From positions 372,001 to 436,000 of the forward strand of contig NZ_JOFZ01000006.1 in assembly GCF_000721265.1 (NCBI RefSeq): a stretch of DNA of 64,000 nt. The letters run 5' to 3'. This stretch comes from Streptomyces sp. NRRL F-5126 (lineage in GTDB: Bacteria > Actinomycetota > Actinomycetes > Streptomycetales > Streptomycetaceae). Made by a program: the position numbers and the translations under genes. The notes below the pieces were generated by a model, which was not told the DNA's origin, made no database searches, and worked only from the letters and a program-made list of their open reading frames with translations. Positions 29,075 through 37,734 of the stretch are shown here, piece by piece. The first letter of the stretch is position 1. Every line of letters begins with the position of its first letter.

Positions 29075-29959
29075 TCAGCCGGCGAGGATCTCGCGGGCCA
29101 GCTGTGCGGTCTCGGTCGGCGTCTTGCCGACCTTGACGCCCGCGGCCTCCAGGGCCTCCTTCTTCGCGGCGGCCGTGCCGGAGGAGCCGGAGACGATGGC
29201 GCCCGCGTGGCCCATGGTCTTGCCCTCGGGCGCGGTGAAGCCCGCCACGTAGCCGACGACCGGCTTGGAGACGTGGGCCTTGATGTAGTCGGCCGCGCGC
29301 TCCTCGGCGTCGCCACCGATCTCGCCGATCATGACGATCAGGTCGGTCTCGGGGTCGGCCTCGAACGCCTTGAGGGCGTCGATGTGCGTGGTGCCGATGA
29401 CCGGGTCGCCACCGATGCCGACGGCGGACGAGAAGCCGATGTCGCGCAGCTCGTACATCATCTGGTACGTCAGCGTGCCGGACTTCGAGACGAGGCCGAT
29501 GCGGCCCGGCTTGGTGATGTCGCCGGGGATGATGCCCGCGTTGGACTGGCCGGGCGTGATCAGGCCGGGGCAGTTCGGGCCGATGATGCGGGTCTTGTTG
29601 CCCTTGCTCGACGCGTACGCCCAGAAGGCGGCCGAGTCGTGCACGGCGATGCCCTCGGTGATGACGATGGCGAGACCGATCTCCGCGTCGATCGCCTCGA
29701 CGACGGCGGCCTTCGCGAAGGCCGGCGGCACGAAGACGACGCTGACGTCGGCGCCCGTCTCCTTCATCGCGTCGGCGACCGTGCCGAAGACCGGTACGGA
29801 CGTTCCGTCGAAGTCCACGGACGTGCCGGCCTTGCGCGGGTTCACGCCGCCGACGATGTTGGTGCCGTCGGCGAGCATGAGCTTGGTGTGCTTCATGCCG
29901 GTCGAGCCGGTCATGCCCTGGACGATGACCTTGCTTTCCTTGTTCAGGAAGATAGCCAT
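29075..29959 (-). CDS. sucD: Succinyl-CoA synthetase alpha subunit
   Basis: This 294-residue alpha subunit binds CoA and carries the phosphohistidine. It works with SucB-type SucC to make succinate and a nucleoside triphosphate in the TCA cycle. The CoA-binding loop is [12 protein letters not shown]. The active-site His is in [15 protein letters not shown], and the [11 protein letters not shown] motif is intact. It follows sucC by 25 bp on the same strand. Confidence 0.98.
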   Translation of the reverse strand: MAIFLNKESKVIVQGMTGSTGMKHTKLMLADGTNIVGGVNPRKAGTSVDFDGTSVPVFGTVADAMKETGADVSVVFVPPAFAKAAVVEAIDAEIGLAIVITEGIAVHDSAAFWAYASSKGNKTRIIGPNCPGLITPGQSNAGIIPGDITKPGRIGLVSKSGTLTYQMMYELRDIGFSSAVGIGGDPVIGTTHIDALKAFEADPETDLIVMIGEIGGDAEERAADYIKAHVSKPVVGYVAGFTAPEGKTMGHAGAIVSGSSGTAAAKKEALEAAGVKVGKTPTETAQLAREILAG

Positions 29960-29984
29960 GGTGTGGTTTTCCCTCGTCCTTTTC

Positions 29985-31160
29985 TTACTTGGCCGCGGCC
30001 AGCTCGGCGGCCTTGTCGGCCGCGCCGTCCATGGTGTCCACACGCTGCACGAGCGGGTGGTTGGCGTCGGAGAGGATCTTGCGACCCAGCTCCGCGTTGT
30101 TGCCGTCGAGGCGCACGACCAGCGGCTTCGTCACGTTCTCACCCTTGGACTTCAGCAGCTCAAGGGCCTGCACGATGCCGTTGGCGACCTCGTCGCAGGC
30201 GGTGATGCCGCCGAAGACGTTGACGAACACGGAGCGGACGTCCGGGTCGCCGAGGATGATCTCCAGGCCGTTCGCCATCACCTGGGCGGAGGCGCCGCCG
30301 CCGATGTCGAGGAAGTTGGCCGGCTTCACGCCGCCGTGCTTCTCGCCGGCGTACGCGACGACGTCGAGCGTCGACATGACCAGGCCCGCGCCGTTGCCGA
30401 TGATGCCGACCTGGCCGTCGAGCTTGACGTAGTTGAGGTTCTTGGCCTTGGCCGCGGCCTCAAGGGGATTCGCGGCGGCCTTGTCCTCAAGGGCCTCGTG
30501 CTCGGGCTGGCGGAAGTCCGCGTTCGCGTCGAGGGAGACCTTGCCGTCCAGCGCGATGATCTTGCCGTCACCGGACTTGACCAGCGGGTTCACCTCGACG
30601 AGCAGGGCGTCTTCCTTGATGAAGACGGTCCACAGCTTCTGCAGGGCCTCGGCGATCTGGTCGGCGACGTCGGCCGGGAACTTCGCGGCCTCCACGATCT
30701 CCCGCGCCTTCTCGGGCGTGCAGCCCTCGTTGGCGTCGACGGGGATGCGGGCCAGGGCCTCGGGGTGCTCCTCGGCGACGACCTCGATCTCCATGCCGCC
30801 CTGGACGGACGCCATGGCGAGGAAGGTGCGGTTGGTGCGGTCGAGCAGGAAGGAGACGTAGTACTCCTCGGCGATGTCGGCGGTCTGCGCCAGCATCACC
30901 TTGTGGACCGTGTGGCCCTTGATGTCCATGCCCAGAATCTGGCCGGCCTTCGCCACGGCGTCCGCCGGGTCGGAGGCCAGCTTGACGCCACCGGCCTTGC
31001 CGCGGCCGCCGACCTTGACCTGGGCCTTGACGACGGCCTTGCCGCCGAGGCGCTCGGTCACATCGCGGGCCGCCTCAGGCGTGTCGATGACTTCACCGGC
31101 CAGCACCGGTACACCGTGCTTGGCGAAGAGGTCCCTCGCCTGGTACTCGAACAGGTCCAC
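29985..31160 (-). CDS. sucC: Succinyl-CoA synthetase beta subunit
   Basis: This 391-residue ADP-forming type beta subunit has an ATP-grasp domain ([19 protein letters not shown]) and a C-terminal CoA-ligase domain with [11 protein letters not shown] and [16 protein letters not shown]. The GTG giving [16 protein letters not shown] is the conserved family start and follows AAGGGAC. A frame-open extension upstream lacks conserved residues. It is the first gene of the sucCD operon. Confidence 0.98.
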   Translation of the reverse strand: MDLFEYQARDLFAKHGVPVLAGEVIDTPEAARDVTERLGGKAVVKAQVKVGGRGKAGGVKLASDPADAVAKAGQILGMDIKGHTVHKVMLAQTADIAEEYYVSFLLDRTNRTFLAMASVQGGMEIEVVAEEHPEALARIPVDANEGCTPEKAREIVEAAKFPADVADQIAEALQKLWTVFIKEDALLVEVNPLVKSGDGKIIALDGKVSLDANADFRQPEHEALEDKAAANPLEAAAKAKNLNYVKLDGQVGIIGNGAGLVMSTLDVVAYAGEKHGGVKPANFLDIGGGASAQVMANGLEIILGDPDVRSVFVNVFGGITACDEVANGIVQALELLKSKGENVTKPLVVRLDGNNAELGRKILSDANHPLVQRVDTMDGAADKAAELAAAK

Positions 31161-31257
31161 GCGTGTCCGTCCCTTGTCTCTTCTCGAAACCGCAGCCTGT
31201 GATCGCGGGTTGCGATGATCTGCTAGTGATCTGCGTGGGCGTGCCGCGAAGGGCAAC

Positions 31258-31273
31258 GTGACTGCGCTGTCAC
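31258..31273. promoter_or_regulatory. Inverted repeat upstream of sucC
   Basis: GTGAC-6 nt-GTCAC lies about 100 bp before sucC in a gene-free interval of 262 bases (31161-31422). It could be an operator or an upstream element; nothing else clear is visible in the interval. Confidence 0.3.
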
Positions 31274-31422
31274 TGAGGGAGGCGTACACGGGGTCCGGAA
31301 CGCGGCATGTCCGCCTGGCAGGTTATCGCCGTGAACGGGCGCTCCCTAAATCGCGGGTCACAGATGAGCGGTGATACCTGTCACAGAGCGCTCCTGCGGG
31401 CCGCGCGCCGCGTCACCTCGTC

Positions 31423-32643
31423 TCACCGGCCCGGCACCGCCGGCCGCACGTCGTCGGGCACCGGTATCGGACGTTTCTCCACGGCCGCGGCCATCACCTC
31501 GGGGAACAGGTCGGGCGTGCAGGCGAACGCCGGGGCACCCAGCGCGGCGAGCGCCGCCGCGTGCTCGCGGTCGTAGGCGGGAGCGCCCTCGTCGGACAGC
31601 GCGAGCAGCGCCACGAACTGGACCCCGGACGCCTTCATCGCCGCGACCCGCTTCAGCATCCCGTCCCGTATGCCTCCCTCGTACAGGTCGCTGATGAGGA
31701 CGACGACGGTGTCCGCGGGGCGGGTGATGCGCGACTGGCAGTAGGCGAGCGCGCGGTTGATGTCCGTGCCGCCGCCGAGCTGGGTGCCGAACAGGACGTC
31801 GACCGGGTCGTCCAGCTGCTCGGTGAGGTCGACGACTGCGGTGTCGAAGACGACGAGACGGGTGGACAGGGACCGCATCGAGGCCAGGACGGCCCCGAAG
31901 ACGGACGCGTAGACGACGGACGCCGCCATGGACCCGGACTGGTCGATGCAGAGGACGACCTCCTTCTTCACGGACTGGCCCGCCCTGCCGTATCCGACGA
32001 GCCGCTCGGGCACGACCGTCCCGAACTCGGGCAGGTAGTTCTTGAGGTTGGCCCGGATCGTGCGGTCCCAGTCGATGTCGCGGTGGCGGGGGCGGCTGAC
32101 GCGCGCCGAGCGGTCGAGGGCGCCGCCGACCGTGGCGCGGGTGCGGGTGGCGAGGCGCTTCTCGATGTCCTCGACCACCTTGCGCACGACGGCGCGCGCC
32201 GTCTCCCTCGTGGTCTCCGGCATGGCCTTGGTCAGCGAGAGCAGCGTGCCGACGAGGTGGACGTCGGCCTCGACGGCCTCCAGCATCTCGGGTTCGAGCA
32301 GCAGCGCGGAAAGGCCGAGCCGGTCGATGGCGTCGCGCTGCATGAGCTGGACGACGGTGCTCGGGAAGTACGTGCGGATGTCGCCGAGCCAGCGGGCGAC
32401 GGACGGCGCGGAGGCCCCGAGCCCCGCTGACCGCCCGCCGCGCGCGGGGCGTGCGCCGCCGCCTCCACCCCCGTAGAGGGCGGCGAGCGCACCGTCCATG
32501 GCGGCGTCCCTGCCGCTGAGCCCGCAGCCGGTGCCGTCGGCCTCGCCGCCGAGCACCATCCGCCACCGCCGCAGCCGCTCCTGTGCTGGCGCCGCTCCGG
32601 ACGCCTCCTCGTGCGGGACTGCGCTGTCGCTGCGATCGGTCAT
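31423..32643 (-). CDS. VWA domain protein of the MoxR/DUF5682 cluster
   Basis: This 406-residue protein has a C-terminal von Willebrand A domain with an intact metal-ion-dependent adhesion motif (CIDQSGSMAAS, Asp-x-Ser-x-Ser) and the later GGGTDINRAL and VLISDLYEGG segments. The N-terminal half is helical and probably binds the partner ATPase. VWA proteins commonly pair with MoxR AAA ATPases as CobT/CobS-like chaperone assemblies. Its ATG overlaps the DUF5682 stop (ATGA). It is the last gene of the MoxR-DUF5682-VWA operon. Confidence 0.85.
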   Translation of the reverse strand: MTDRSDSAVPHEEASGAAPAQERLRRWRMVLGGEADGTGCGLSGRDAAMDGALAALYGGGGGGARPARGGRSAGLGASAPSVARWLGDIRTYFPSTVVQLMQRDAIDRLGLSALLLEPEMLEAVEADVHLVGTLLSLTKAMPETTRETARAVVRKVVEDIEKRLATRTRATVGGALDRSARVSRPRHRDIDWDRTIRANLKNYLPEFGTVVPERLVGYGRAGQSVKKEVVLCIDQSGSMAASVVYASVFGAVLASMRSLSTRLVVFDTAVVDLTEQLDDPVDVLFGTQLGGGTDINRALAYCQSRITRPADTVVVLISDLYEGGIRDGMLKRVAAMKASGVQFVALLALSDEGAPAYDREHAAALAALGAPAFACTPDLFPEVMAAAVEKRPIPVPDDVRPAVPGR

Positions 32644-35039
32644 GAGGTCTCCCCGGTGAGGCGGTTGCGGGACAGGGGCGCGGACACCCGGGGCTGCGCG
32701 GCCACGGGAGCCTCGCCTCCGAGCAGGAGGGTGAGCAGCGGGACGACCGCGTCCGCGCGCCCCTCGTCCATGAGGGGCGCGAAGCCGGGCACGGTGGTCT
32801 CCACCGCCGGGCGCGCTCCCCCGCCGGGGCCGCGCCGTGCCAGCTCGCCGAGCGTGCGGCGCACGCCCGGCTCGTACGCGGAGAACGTGCGGCGCAGCAG
32901 CGGCAGTACGTCCCCGAACGCGGCGGCGGGTATGTCCGTCAGCCAGGCGTCGACCAGCGACAGCAGGTGCTCGTCGTGGACGAGCAGCATGCCGCCGCCG
33001 GACGTGCCGCCGACGAAGCCCTCGATCCACGCCGCCGCGTCCGCCGGAGGCGTGCCGGGCGAGAGCGCGAGGCCCATCAGGCGTGCGGCCTCGCCGTCCG
33101 CGAGGCGGCCGCCGTCCAGCAGGAGGCGGGCGGCGCGGCCCCGTACGACGCCCGGCACGCCCTCGCGCCGGGCGAGCTTGGCCAGTACGGCGGCCCAGCG
33201 GCCGGGCAGACCGTCTTCGCCGTCCCCGGCGGGCGGGAGCAGGCCGATCGCGGTGTGCACCGCGTCGACGTGCCCGCGCATGGCCTCGGCGCCGTCGGCG
33301 TCGAGCCCGGCGCAGGCCGGCGGGAGCCCGACGCAGACACGCTCGGCGAGCGCACGCGCCACCTCGCCGAGGGCCGCCGTGTCCGTGCCGCGCACGTCCC
33401 CGTACCGCAGTGAACGGGCCAGCGCGGGGAGTGCCGCGGCGAGATGGCCGACGTCCGCGTCGAGCGCGGCCCGGTCCGCGAGGGCACGCATGACGACGGG
33501 CAGCGCATCGGGCAGGGCGGCGAGCAGGCACTTCTCCGCCAGCCCGGTGACTTCCGCGAGCGCGGTGGCGGAGACGGCCGCCGACTCGGCGCGCGCGGTG
33601 GCGGCCGCGAGGACCGTCGTCCCCCAGATGCCGGCCTCGGCGACGCGGACGTGCAGCTCGGGCTCCCAGCACAGCCGCCAGCTCTCGCGGAACGTCCCGG
33701 TGCTGTTCCGCCCGGCCGTCGGCTCGCCCCAGCCGATGCCCAGCAGCGCGAGCCGGTGCAGCAGCGTGGAGCGCGCCGCGTCGTTCTCCTTGCGCAGGTC
33801 CAGGTCGAGGTCGCGCTCCAGTGCCTCGGGCTTGAGCCGCAGGGAGCGCTGCCGGCGCGCCAGGTCGCGCTGGAGCGGCACGGCCGGGGCGTCCTGCGGC
33901 ACCTCGCCGAGCGCGTCCCCGACGATCAGCCGGTCGGTGATCAGCGCGAGGGGGACGTCGGACCCCTCGCACATCACGGCCCTGACCGCGTCGACCGTCT
34001 CCGTGAGGCCGGCCAGCGGGCGGCCGCGCATCGCGGCGAGCGACTCGGCGAGCCGCACCGCCTCGATGACGTGAGCGGACGAGACGGTCCTGTCCTCCTG
34101 CCTGAGCAGGCCCGCGACCTTCGTCAGCCATCGCTCCACGGGGCGGTCGGGTGCCTCGAAGAGGTGCCCGTACCAGCCCGGGGAGTCGATCCCCGCGCCG
34201 TAGCCGCTGCCGCGGGCCAGCCGCCGGTGCGTCCAGGGCACCCATGTCATCTCGACCTTGGCCTTGGGCACTCCCTTGAGCAGCGCCTTGTCGGCGGCCA
34301 CCGTCGCCTTGCGCGCCAGAGCGGGCACGTGCCAGGCGCCGCAGACCACGGCGACACCGCCGCCGTCCGCGAATTCGCCGAACTCCTTGCACGCGGCGCG
34401 CAGCCGCAGCCGCATATGGGCCTCGCGTACGAGATCGCGCCGGTGCCCGCCGTCCCCGTAGCGCTCGCGCAGCGCCGTCATGGCCTCGGCCACCTCGGCG
34501 AACGGCGCCAGCGGGTCCTCCGCGCGGCCGCGGTGCTCGACCGCGTCCTCCCACCAGCGCTCGGGGTCGTCGTAACCGGCGGCCTGAGCGAGTACGGCGA
34601 TGGGGTCGACACGAAGCCCTTCGGCCGCTGCCCCGTCCGACGTCCCGTCCTTCTTCTCCTCCTGCGCCGCCATCGCCAGGGAGTGCGCGGCGGGCAGGTC
34701 GATGAAGCGGACGGGGACGCCGTGTCCGAGCGCCCAGCGGATGGCCACCCACTCGGGCGAGAACGCGGCGAGCGGCCAGAAGGCGGCCTGCCCCGGGTCG
34801 TCCACCGCGTGCGCGAGGAGGGCGACGGGCGGCCTCATCGACTCCTGGGCGGCGAGCGCCACCAGTGCGTCGCCCTCGGGCGGGCCCTCGATGAGCACCG
34901 CGCCCGGGCCCGCCGCGTCCAGCGCCGCGCGTACCCCGCGTGCGGACCCGGGGCCGTGGTGCCGCACGCCGAGGAGCAGCGGCCCGCGTACGGCAGCCGC
35001 CGTCGCGTCGCGTTCCGCCACGGCGGGGGACGTGGTCAC
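32640..35039 (-). CDS. DUF5682 family protein
   Basis: This 799-residue protein begins with GVRHHGPGSARGVRAAL (about residues 23-39), LIEGPPEGDAL and FSPEWVAIRWAL, and later VVCGAWHVPAL. The paired His/Glu motifs recall the TraB/Tiki/erythromycin-esterase-like fold, so a metal-dependent hydrolase is possible but unproven. The rest is long and helical. The GTG at 35039 overlaps the MoxR stop by 4 bp. Family members occur almost only with MoxR, VWA, SWIM and DUF5691 genes, as here. Confidence 0.83.
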   Translation of the reverse strand: MTTSPAVAERDATAAAVRGPLLLGVRHHGPGSARGVRAALDAAGPGAVLIEGPPEGDALVALAAQESMRPPVALLAHAVDDPGQAAFWPLAAFSPEWVAIRWALGHGVPVRFIDLPAAHSLAMAAQEEKKDGTSDGAAAEGLRVDPIAVLAQAAGYDDPERWWEDAVEHRGRAEDPLAPFAEVAEAMTALRERYGDGGHRRDLVREAHMRLRLRAACKEFGEFADGGGVAVVCGAWHVPALARKATVAADKALLKGVPKAKVEMTWVPWTHRRLARGSGYGAGIDSPGWYGHLFEAPDRPVERWLTKVAGLLRQEDRTVSSAHVIEAVRLAESLAAMRGRPLAGLTETVDAVRAVMCEGSDVPLALITDRLIVGDALGEVPQDAPAVPLQRDLARRQRSLRLKPEALERDLDLDLRKENDAARSTLLHRLALLGIGWGEPTAGRNSTGTFRESWRLCWEPELHVRVAEAGIWGTTVLAAATARAESAAVSATALAEVTGLAEKCLLAALPDALPVVMRALADRAALDADVGHLAAALPALARSLRYGDVRGTDTAALGEVARALAERVCVGLPPACAGLDADGAEAMRGHVDAVHTAIGLLPPAGDGEDGLPGRWAAVLAKLARREGVPGVVRGRAARLLLDGGRLADGEAARLMGLALSPGTPPADAAAWIEGFVGGTSGGGMLLVHDEHLLSLVDAWLTDIPAAAFGDVLPLLRRTFSAYEPGVRRTLGELARRGPGGGARPAVETTVPGFAPLMDEGRADAVVPLLTLLLGGEAPVAAQPRVSAPLSRNRLTGETS

Positions 35040-36160
35040 GCGCTCACCTCGCGGCAGGCACGGTAGAAGTCCTTCCACCCGTCGCGCTCACGGACCACGG
35101 TCTCCACGTACTCCTGCCACACGACCCGGTCGGCGGCGGGATCGCGGACCACGGCGCCGAGCACGCCCGCGGCGACATCGGCGGGCCGCAGCACGCCGTC
35201 GCCGAAGTGCGCGGCCAGCGCGAGTCCGTTGGTGACGACGGAGATGGCCTCGGCCGTGGACAGCGTGGCGGACGGCGACTTGAGCTTGGTGCGCCCGTCG
35301 GCCGTGCTGCCGCCGCGCAGCTCGCGGAAGACGGTGACCACGCGCCGTATCTCCGACATGCCGCCGCTCTCCACGGGCAGTCCCAGCGAACGGCCGATCT
35401 GGTCGACGCGGCGGGAGACGATGTCGACCTCGGCCTCCGGTGTCGCGGGCAGCGGAAGCACCACGGTGTTGAACCGCCTGCGCAGCGCGCTGGACAGCTC
35501 GTTGACCCCGCGGTCGCGGTCGTTGGCCGTCGCGATGAGGTTGAACCCCCGCACGGCCTGGACCTCCTCGCCCAGCTCGGGGATGGGCAGGGTCTTCTCG
35601 GACAGCGTCGTGATGAGCGAGTCCTGCACGTCGGCCGGGATGCGCGTGAGCTCCTCCACCCTGGCCGTGAGCCCCTCCGACATGGCCCGCATGACGGGGC
35701 TCGGCACGAGCGCCGCGCGGGTCGGGCCGTGCGCGAGCAGCTGCGCGTAGTTCCACCCGTAGCGGATGGCCTCCTCGGGCGTGCCCGCAGTGCCCTGCAC
35801 GAGCAGGGTGGAGTCACCGCTGACGGCGGCGGCGAGATGCTCGGACACCCAGGTCTTGGCCGTGCCCGGCACTCCGAGGAGCAGCAGCGCCCGGTCGGTC
35901 GCGAGCGTCGTGACGGCGACCTCGACGATACGGCGCGGGCCCACGTACTTCGGCGAGATCACCGTGCCGTCGGGGAGCGTGCCGCCGAGCAGATAGAGGG
36001 AGACTGCCCAGGGTGAGAGCCGCCAGCGCTCGGGCCTCGGCCGGTCGTCCTGCGCGGCGAGCGCCGCGAGTTCGGCCGCGAACGCGTCCTCGGCGTGGGG
36101 CCGCAGGACAGCCTCGGCGGGCTTCGCCGCGGCTTCGGGCAGGGTGTGGGACACGGTCAT
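35036..36160 (-). CDS. MoxR-type AAA ATPase
   Basis: This 374-residue AAA+ ATPase has Walker A GVPGTAKT (about residues 95-102), a modified Walker B with acidic residues in ARVEELTRIPADVQD, sensor 1 in NLIATANDRDRG and an arginine finger in ALRRRFNTVVLP. MoxR ATPases remodel client proteins with VWA partners. The ATG follows GGAGGGGG. It is the first gene of the leftward operon, served by the CACCGT promoter whose -35 arm is TTGTCAGTG. Confidence 0.93.
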   Translation of the reverse strand: MTVSHTLPEAAAKPAEAVLRPHAEDAFAAELAALAAQDDRPRPERWRLSPWAVSLYLLGGTLPDGTVISPKYVGPRRIVEVAVTTLATDRALLLLGVPGTAKTWVSEHLAAAVSGDSTLLVQGTAGTPEEAIRYGWNYAQLLAHGPTRAALVPSPVMRAMSEGLTARVEELTRIPADVQDSLITTLSEKTLPIPELGEEVQAVRGFNLIATANDRDRGVNELSSALRRRFNTVVLPLPATPEAEVDIVSRRVDQIGRSLGLPVESGGMSEIRRVVTVFRELRGGSTADGRTKLKSPSATLSTAEAISVVTNGLALAAHFGDGVLRPADVAAGVLGAVVRDPAADRVVWQEYVETVVRERDGWKDFYRACREVSA

Positions 36161-36198
36161 GACTCCCCCTCCAGATCGGTCGACCGGATGTGGTGACC

Positions 36199-36221
36199 AC
36201 GGTGCACCATGCCACTGACAA
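36199..36221 (-). promoter_or_regulatory. PafBC-type (RecA-independent DNA-damage) promoter, leftward
   Basis: On the minus strand TTGTCAGTG (36213-36221) is followed after exactly 8 nt by CACCGT (36199-36204). The RecA-NDp consensus is tTGTCRgtg-N8-TAnnnT, so only the first -10 base differs. It would drive the MoxR-DUF5682-VWA operon. Confidence 0.65.
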
Positions 36222-36270
36222 TCAGGCGTCTGTGCAGGTCAGAGCAGTCGCAAGGGTGATTGTCAGTGGC
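36211..36270. repeat. 14-bp inverted repeat between divergent operons
   Basis: GCCACTGACAATCA (36211-36224) and its exact reverse complement (36257-36270) face each other across 32 bp. Each arm carries the -35/activator half of one divergent promoter. Confidence 0.9.
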
Positions 36271-36282
36271 CCGGCCTACCGT
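36260..36282 (+). promoter_or_regulatory. PafBC-type (RecA-independent DNA-damage) promoter, rightward
   Basis: TTGTCAGTG (36260-36268), then exactly 8 nt, then TACCGT (36277-36282) is a complete match to tTGTCRgtg-N8-TAnnnT. The -10 ends 7 nt before the ATG of the SWIM gene, so that mRNA is predicted to be leaderless. Confidence 0.75.
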
Positions 36283-36289
36283 CGTGGGC

Positions 36290-37666
36290 ATGATTGATCC
36301 GGAGGTGCGCTGGACGGCGGAGCAGGTGCTCGCGCTGGCTCCTGACGATGCGTCACGCAAGGCCGGCGGCAAGCTCGGCCTTGCGGGACCGTGGTCGGAT
36401 ACGGGCGCGGGCGCGGCGGGTGCCGTGTGGGGGTTGTGCAAGGGGAGCGGCGGCAAGCCGTACCGGACGGTGGTCGACACGGCGGGCCCGGCCTACAAGT
36501 GCAGTTGCCCGAGCCGGAAGTTCCCGTGCAAGCACGCGCTGGGGCTGCTGCTCCTGTGGGCGTCCGGCGGGGCCGCGCTCCCCGCCGGCGGTGAGCCGCC
36601 CGGCTGGGCCGGTGAGTGGCTGGCCGCGCGGGAAAAGCGGGCGGCCCGCGAGAAGTCGGCCGCAGCCGGCGCGGGAGCAGCGGGTGCGGCCGCGGGATCG
36701 GCGAAGGCCGCGGACCCTGAGGCGGCCCGGCGCAGGGCGGAGCGCCGGGCGGTGCGGATATCGGCGGGCGTGGGCGAGTTGGAGCAGCGCCTCGCCGACC
36801 TGCTGCGGGGCGGCACCGCGGGCGCGGAGCAGCAGGGCTACGGCCTGTGGGAGGAGACGGCGGCCCGCATGGTCGACGCGCAGGCGCCCGGCCTGGCGTC
36901 ACGCGCGCGGGAGTTGGGCGCGATACCGAGGTCGGGCCCCGGCTGGCCCGGCAGGCTGCTCGAAGAGGCGGCGCTGCTGCATCTGCTGGACCGCGCCTGG
37001 CTCGGCGTGGAGGCGCTGCCTGAGGCGTTGGCGGCGACGGTACGCACGCGCGTCGGCCTGCCGTCGGCACCCGCCGGGGAGCAGATCAGGGACACCTGGT
37101 CGGTTCTCGCCCAGTACGACACGTCCGACGGCAAGCTGACGACCCGCCGTATCTGGCTGCATGGCCGTGCGACCGGCAGGTTCGCGCTCCTGCTGGCCTT
37201 CGGCGCCGCGGGCCGCTCCCCCGAACTGGCGCTGCCGCTTGGCCTCGCGGTGGACGCCCGGATATCGCCGCATGCGGGGGCGGCGCAGCTGCGGGCCTCC
37301 TGGGGCGAGCAGTTCGGCACCCCGGAGCCGATGGGCGCCCCACCGCGGGGCGCCGGTGTGGCGTCGGCGGTGGCGGCGTACGGGTCGGCCCTTCGGGACG
37401 ATCCGTGGCTCGACGCGTGGCCGGCGGTGCTGAGCGGCGTCGTGCCCGTGCGCGGGTCCGAGGGGGCGGGCTGGCGGCTGGTGGACGCGTCGGAGGGGAC
37501 GGCGCTGCCGCTGACGGAAGGGGCGGTGGAGCGGCCGGGGCTGTGGAAGCTGGTCGCACTGGCGGGTGGGCGGCCGGTGACGGTGTTCGGCGAGTGCGGG
37601 CACCGCGGCTTCGAGCCGCTGGCCGCCTGGTCGCCGGAGGCGGCGGCGATGGTGGCGCTGGTCTGA
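36290..37666 (+). CDS. SWIM zinc-finger protein
   Basis: This 458-residue protein has an N-terminal SWIM zinc finger, C-x-C-x7-C-x-H, seen as CSCPSRKFPCKH near residues 70-81. SWIM fingers bind DNA or protein. The rest is Ala/Gly-rich and helical with a conserved C-terminal VTVFGECGHRGFEPL. It is divergent from the MoxR operon and 68 bp before DUF5691. The ATG has no SD; the PafBC-type -10 is 7 nt upstream, so a leaderless start is expected. Confidence 0.87.
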   Translation: MIDPEVRWTAEQVLALAPDDASRKAGGKLGLAGPWSDTGAGAAGAVWGLCKGSGGKPYRTVVDTAGPAYKCSCPSRKFPCKHALGLLLLWASGGAALPAGGEPPGWAGEWLAAREKRAAREKSAAAGAGAAGAAAGSAKAADPEAARRRAERRAVRISAGVGELEQRLADLLRGGTAGAEQQGYGLWEETAARMVDAQAPGLASRARELGAIPRSGPGWPGRLLEEAALLHLLDRAWLGVEALPEALAATVRTRVGLPSAPAGEQIRDTWSVLAQYDTSDGKLTTRRIWLHGRATGRFALLLAFGAAGRSPELALPLGLAVDARISPHAGAAQLRASWGEQFGTPEPMGAPPRGAGVASAVAAYGSALRDDPWLDAWPAVLSGVVPVRGSEGAGWRLVDASEGTALPLTEGAVERPGLWKLVALAGGRPVTVFGECGHRGFEPLAAWSPEAAAMVALV

Positions 37667-37734
37667 CGGGCGCCCGCGGGCAGGGGGTCCGGGCATGTGA
37701 CGGCAGAGCAGAAACGGCTGGGGGAACGAAGAAG

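Noticed and set aside
36199..36282. LexA/SOS box at the MoxR/SWIM promoter
   Set aside because: The inverted repeat lacks the GAAC-N4-GTTY core; the motif fits the RecA-independent consensus instead.
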